Shown: one piece after another, positions 63,334-64,000 of the stretch
Numbering within the stretch: position 1 is the first letter of the stretch
How the letters are laid out: each line of letters begins with the position of its first letter
From: Otis tarda
Lineage: Eukaryota; Chordata; Aves; Otidiformes; Otididae
DNA length: 64,000 bases
Reading direction: 5' to 3'
Assembly (NCBI GenBank): GCA_026413225.1
Contig: CM048553.1
Location: 23,870,501 to 23,934,500 of the forward strand
The notes under the pieces: generated by a model
The model's database searches: none
What the model saw: only the letters and a program-made list of their open reading frames with translations
Told to the model about the DNA's origin: nothing
Translations under genes and position numbers: made by a program

Positions 63334-64000
63334 CAAAACAATGCAGAGAAGCCAAACATAATCAACATGAATTGGCATAAAACAAGTATGATGAGCATGA
63401 AGCTAATGAAAGTGAGATGATAAAGTTCTGTATGTTCCTTTACCAATCGTTAATCAAAACACTAAACTGTAATCTACAAAAGCATGTGTCTTTTTTAAAC
63501 CACCATGCTTAGCCCTTTTATTACTAAAAGTCTTTGGTCTTAGCTGGACCTATAAAGTATTTAAATAAAGGTTGGGTGATGAGGGATATTCCAGAAAGAT
63601 GAAGGACTACTGGTACTATGTCAGTATTCAACAAGAATGGTAAGATATTCCACAAATAATATTCCACAATAATCCAACTTCACTTCTAATCAAAATAATG
63701 TAAAAGACACTGTGGGAAGAGCAGTATCAAGACATACTATTATCTAAAACATCTCCCTGCAAAGATGCTCTTTTCTTTTTCCTTGATCTCTTTCCAGGAG
63801 CAAACGTTACCTTGCCCTGCTTATCCTGTCACTACAGATCAGTAGTCCTTCTTTGTGGTTGCCAGTGCGAAGGAAGGAGAACTGGTGGGATATTTTTTTC
63901 TCTTGGTACTCCTATGAATGAGGTGTTTGTAGTGGGAATCCATCTTGCTTTCCTTGCTACAGCTCTGGTTAAAGAAAACAATAAATTTAATTTAGTGGTT

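Larger units (their letters stand above)
50677..64000. other. Unique AT-rich spacer, one candidate conserved block
   Basis: No gene is recognised. The longest frames are 52780-53139 (-, 119 codons), 56768-57169 (-, 133 codons) and 60866-61321 (+, 151 codons). They have hydrophobic or mixed composition without domains and are probably chance frames. The frame at 54557-54877 (-) is listed separately as the least random-looking. The segment 58650-59600 reads like conserved non-coding DNA. A purine-rich stretch lies at about 62140-62345 and a (TA)9 run at 63316-63333. Confidence 0.55.

Noticed and set aside
1-64000. CRISPR arrays, operons, phage or plasmid modules
   Set aside because: No regularly spaced direct repeats, no compact runs of coding frames and clear avian retrotransposons throughout, so a prokaryotic reading is excluded.

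Overview
This window is almost certainly nuclear DNA from a bird. The strongest evidence is a set of CR1 retrotransposon copies (chicken-repeat-1 LINEs), each cut off at its 5' end. Several end in the octamer-type ATTCTATG/ATTCTGTG tail that marks avian CR1. Two solo-LTR-like elements also look like common avian endogenous retrovirus LTRs. The LTR types suggest a neoavian bird rather than a galliform, but that is recalled family resemblance, not a search result. I see no bacterial, plasmid or phage organisation: no operons, no ribosome-binding-site spacing and no CRISPR array.

Layout. 1-6025 is unique sequence. 6026-6782 is a fairly intact CR1 3' end. 6783-12289 is unique. 12290-12600 is an old decayed CR1. 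12601-18915 is unique and includes a possible conserved non-coding stretch near 16.7-17.45 kb. 18916-18985 is the end of an ancient CR1, followed at 19008-19083 by a strong hairpin. 19533-20101 is a second CR1 of the same kind as the one at 6 kb. 20102-27127 is unique and holds a 22-bp perfect palindrome at 24837. 27128-27644 is a third CR1 type whose tail has grown into a pentanucleotide microsatellite. 32168-32729 is a plus-strand solo LTR. 39385-40498 is an internally deleted CR1. 45963-46472 is a minus-strand CR1. 46689-47831 is a minus-strand solo LTR with recognisable promoter and polyadenylation signals. 50200-50676 is a sharp GC-rich island of unknown type. The rest, to 64000, is AT-rich single-copy-looking DNA with a second candidate conserved block near 58.65-59.6 kb.

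I recognise no host protein-coding exon, tRNA or rRNA. The open frames in the spacers are short, lack recognisable domains and look like chance frames or strand shadows. The only protein with a clear identity is the C-terminal part of the CR1 ORF2 polyprotein (downstream part of, and tail beyond, the reverse transcriptase), repeated in several decayed copies. The window is best read as an intergenic or long-intron gene-poor region shaped by retrotransposon insertion.

I did not find an undescribed gene system here. The items most worth a second look are the hairpin at 19008-19083, the palindrome at 24837-24858, the GC-rich island at 50.2 kb, the internally deleted CR1 at 39.4-40.5 kb, the LTR promoter at 47.65 kb and an unassigned open frame at 54.56-54.88 kb.
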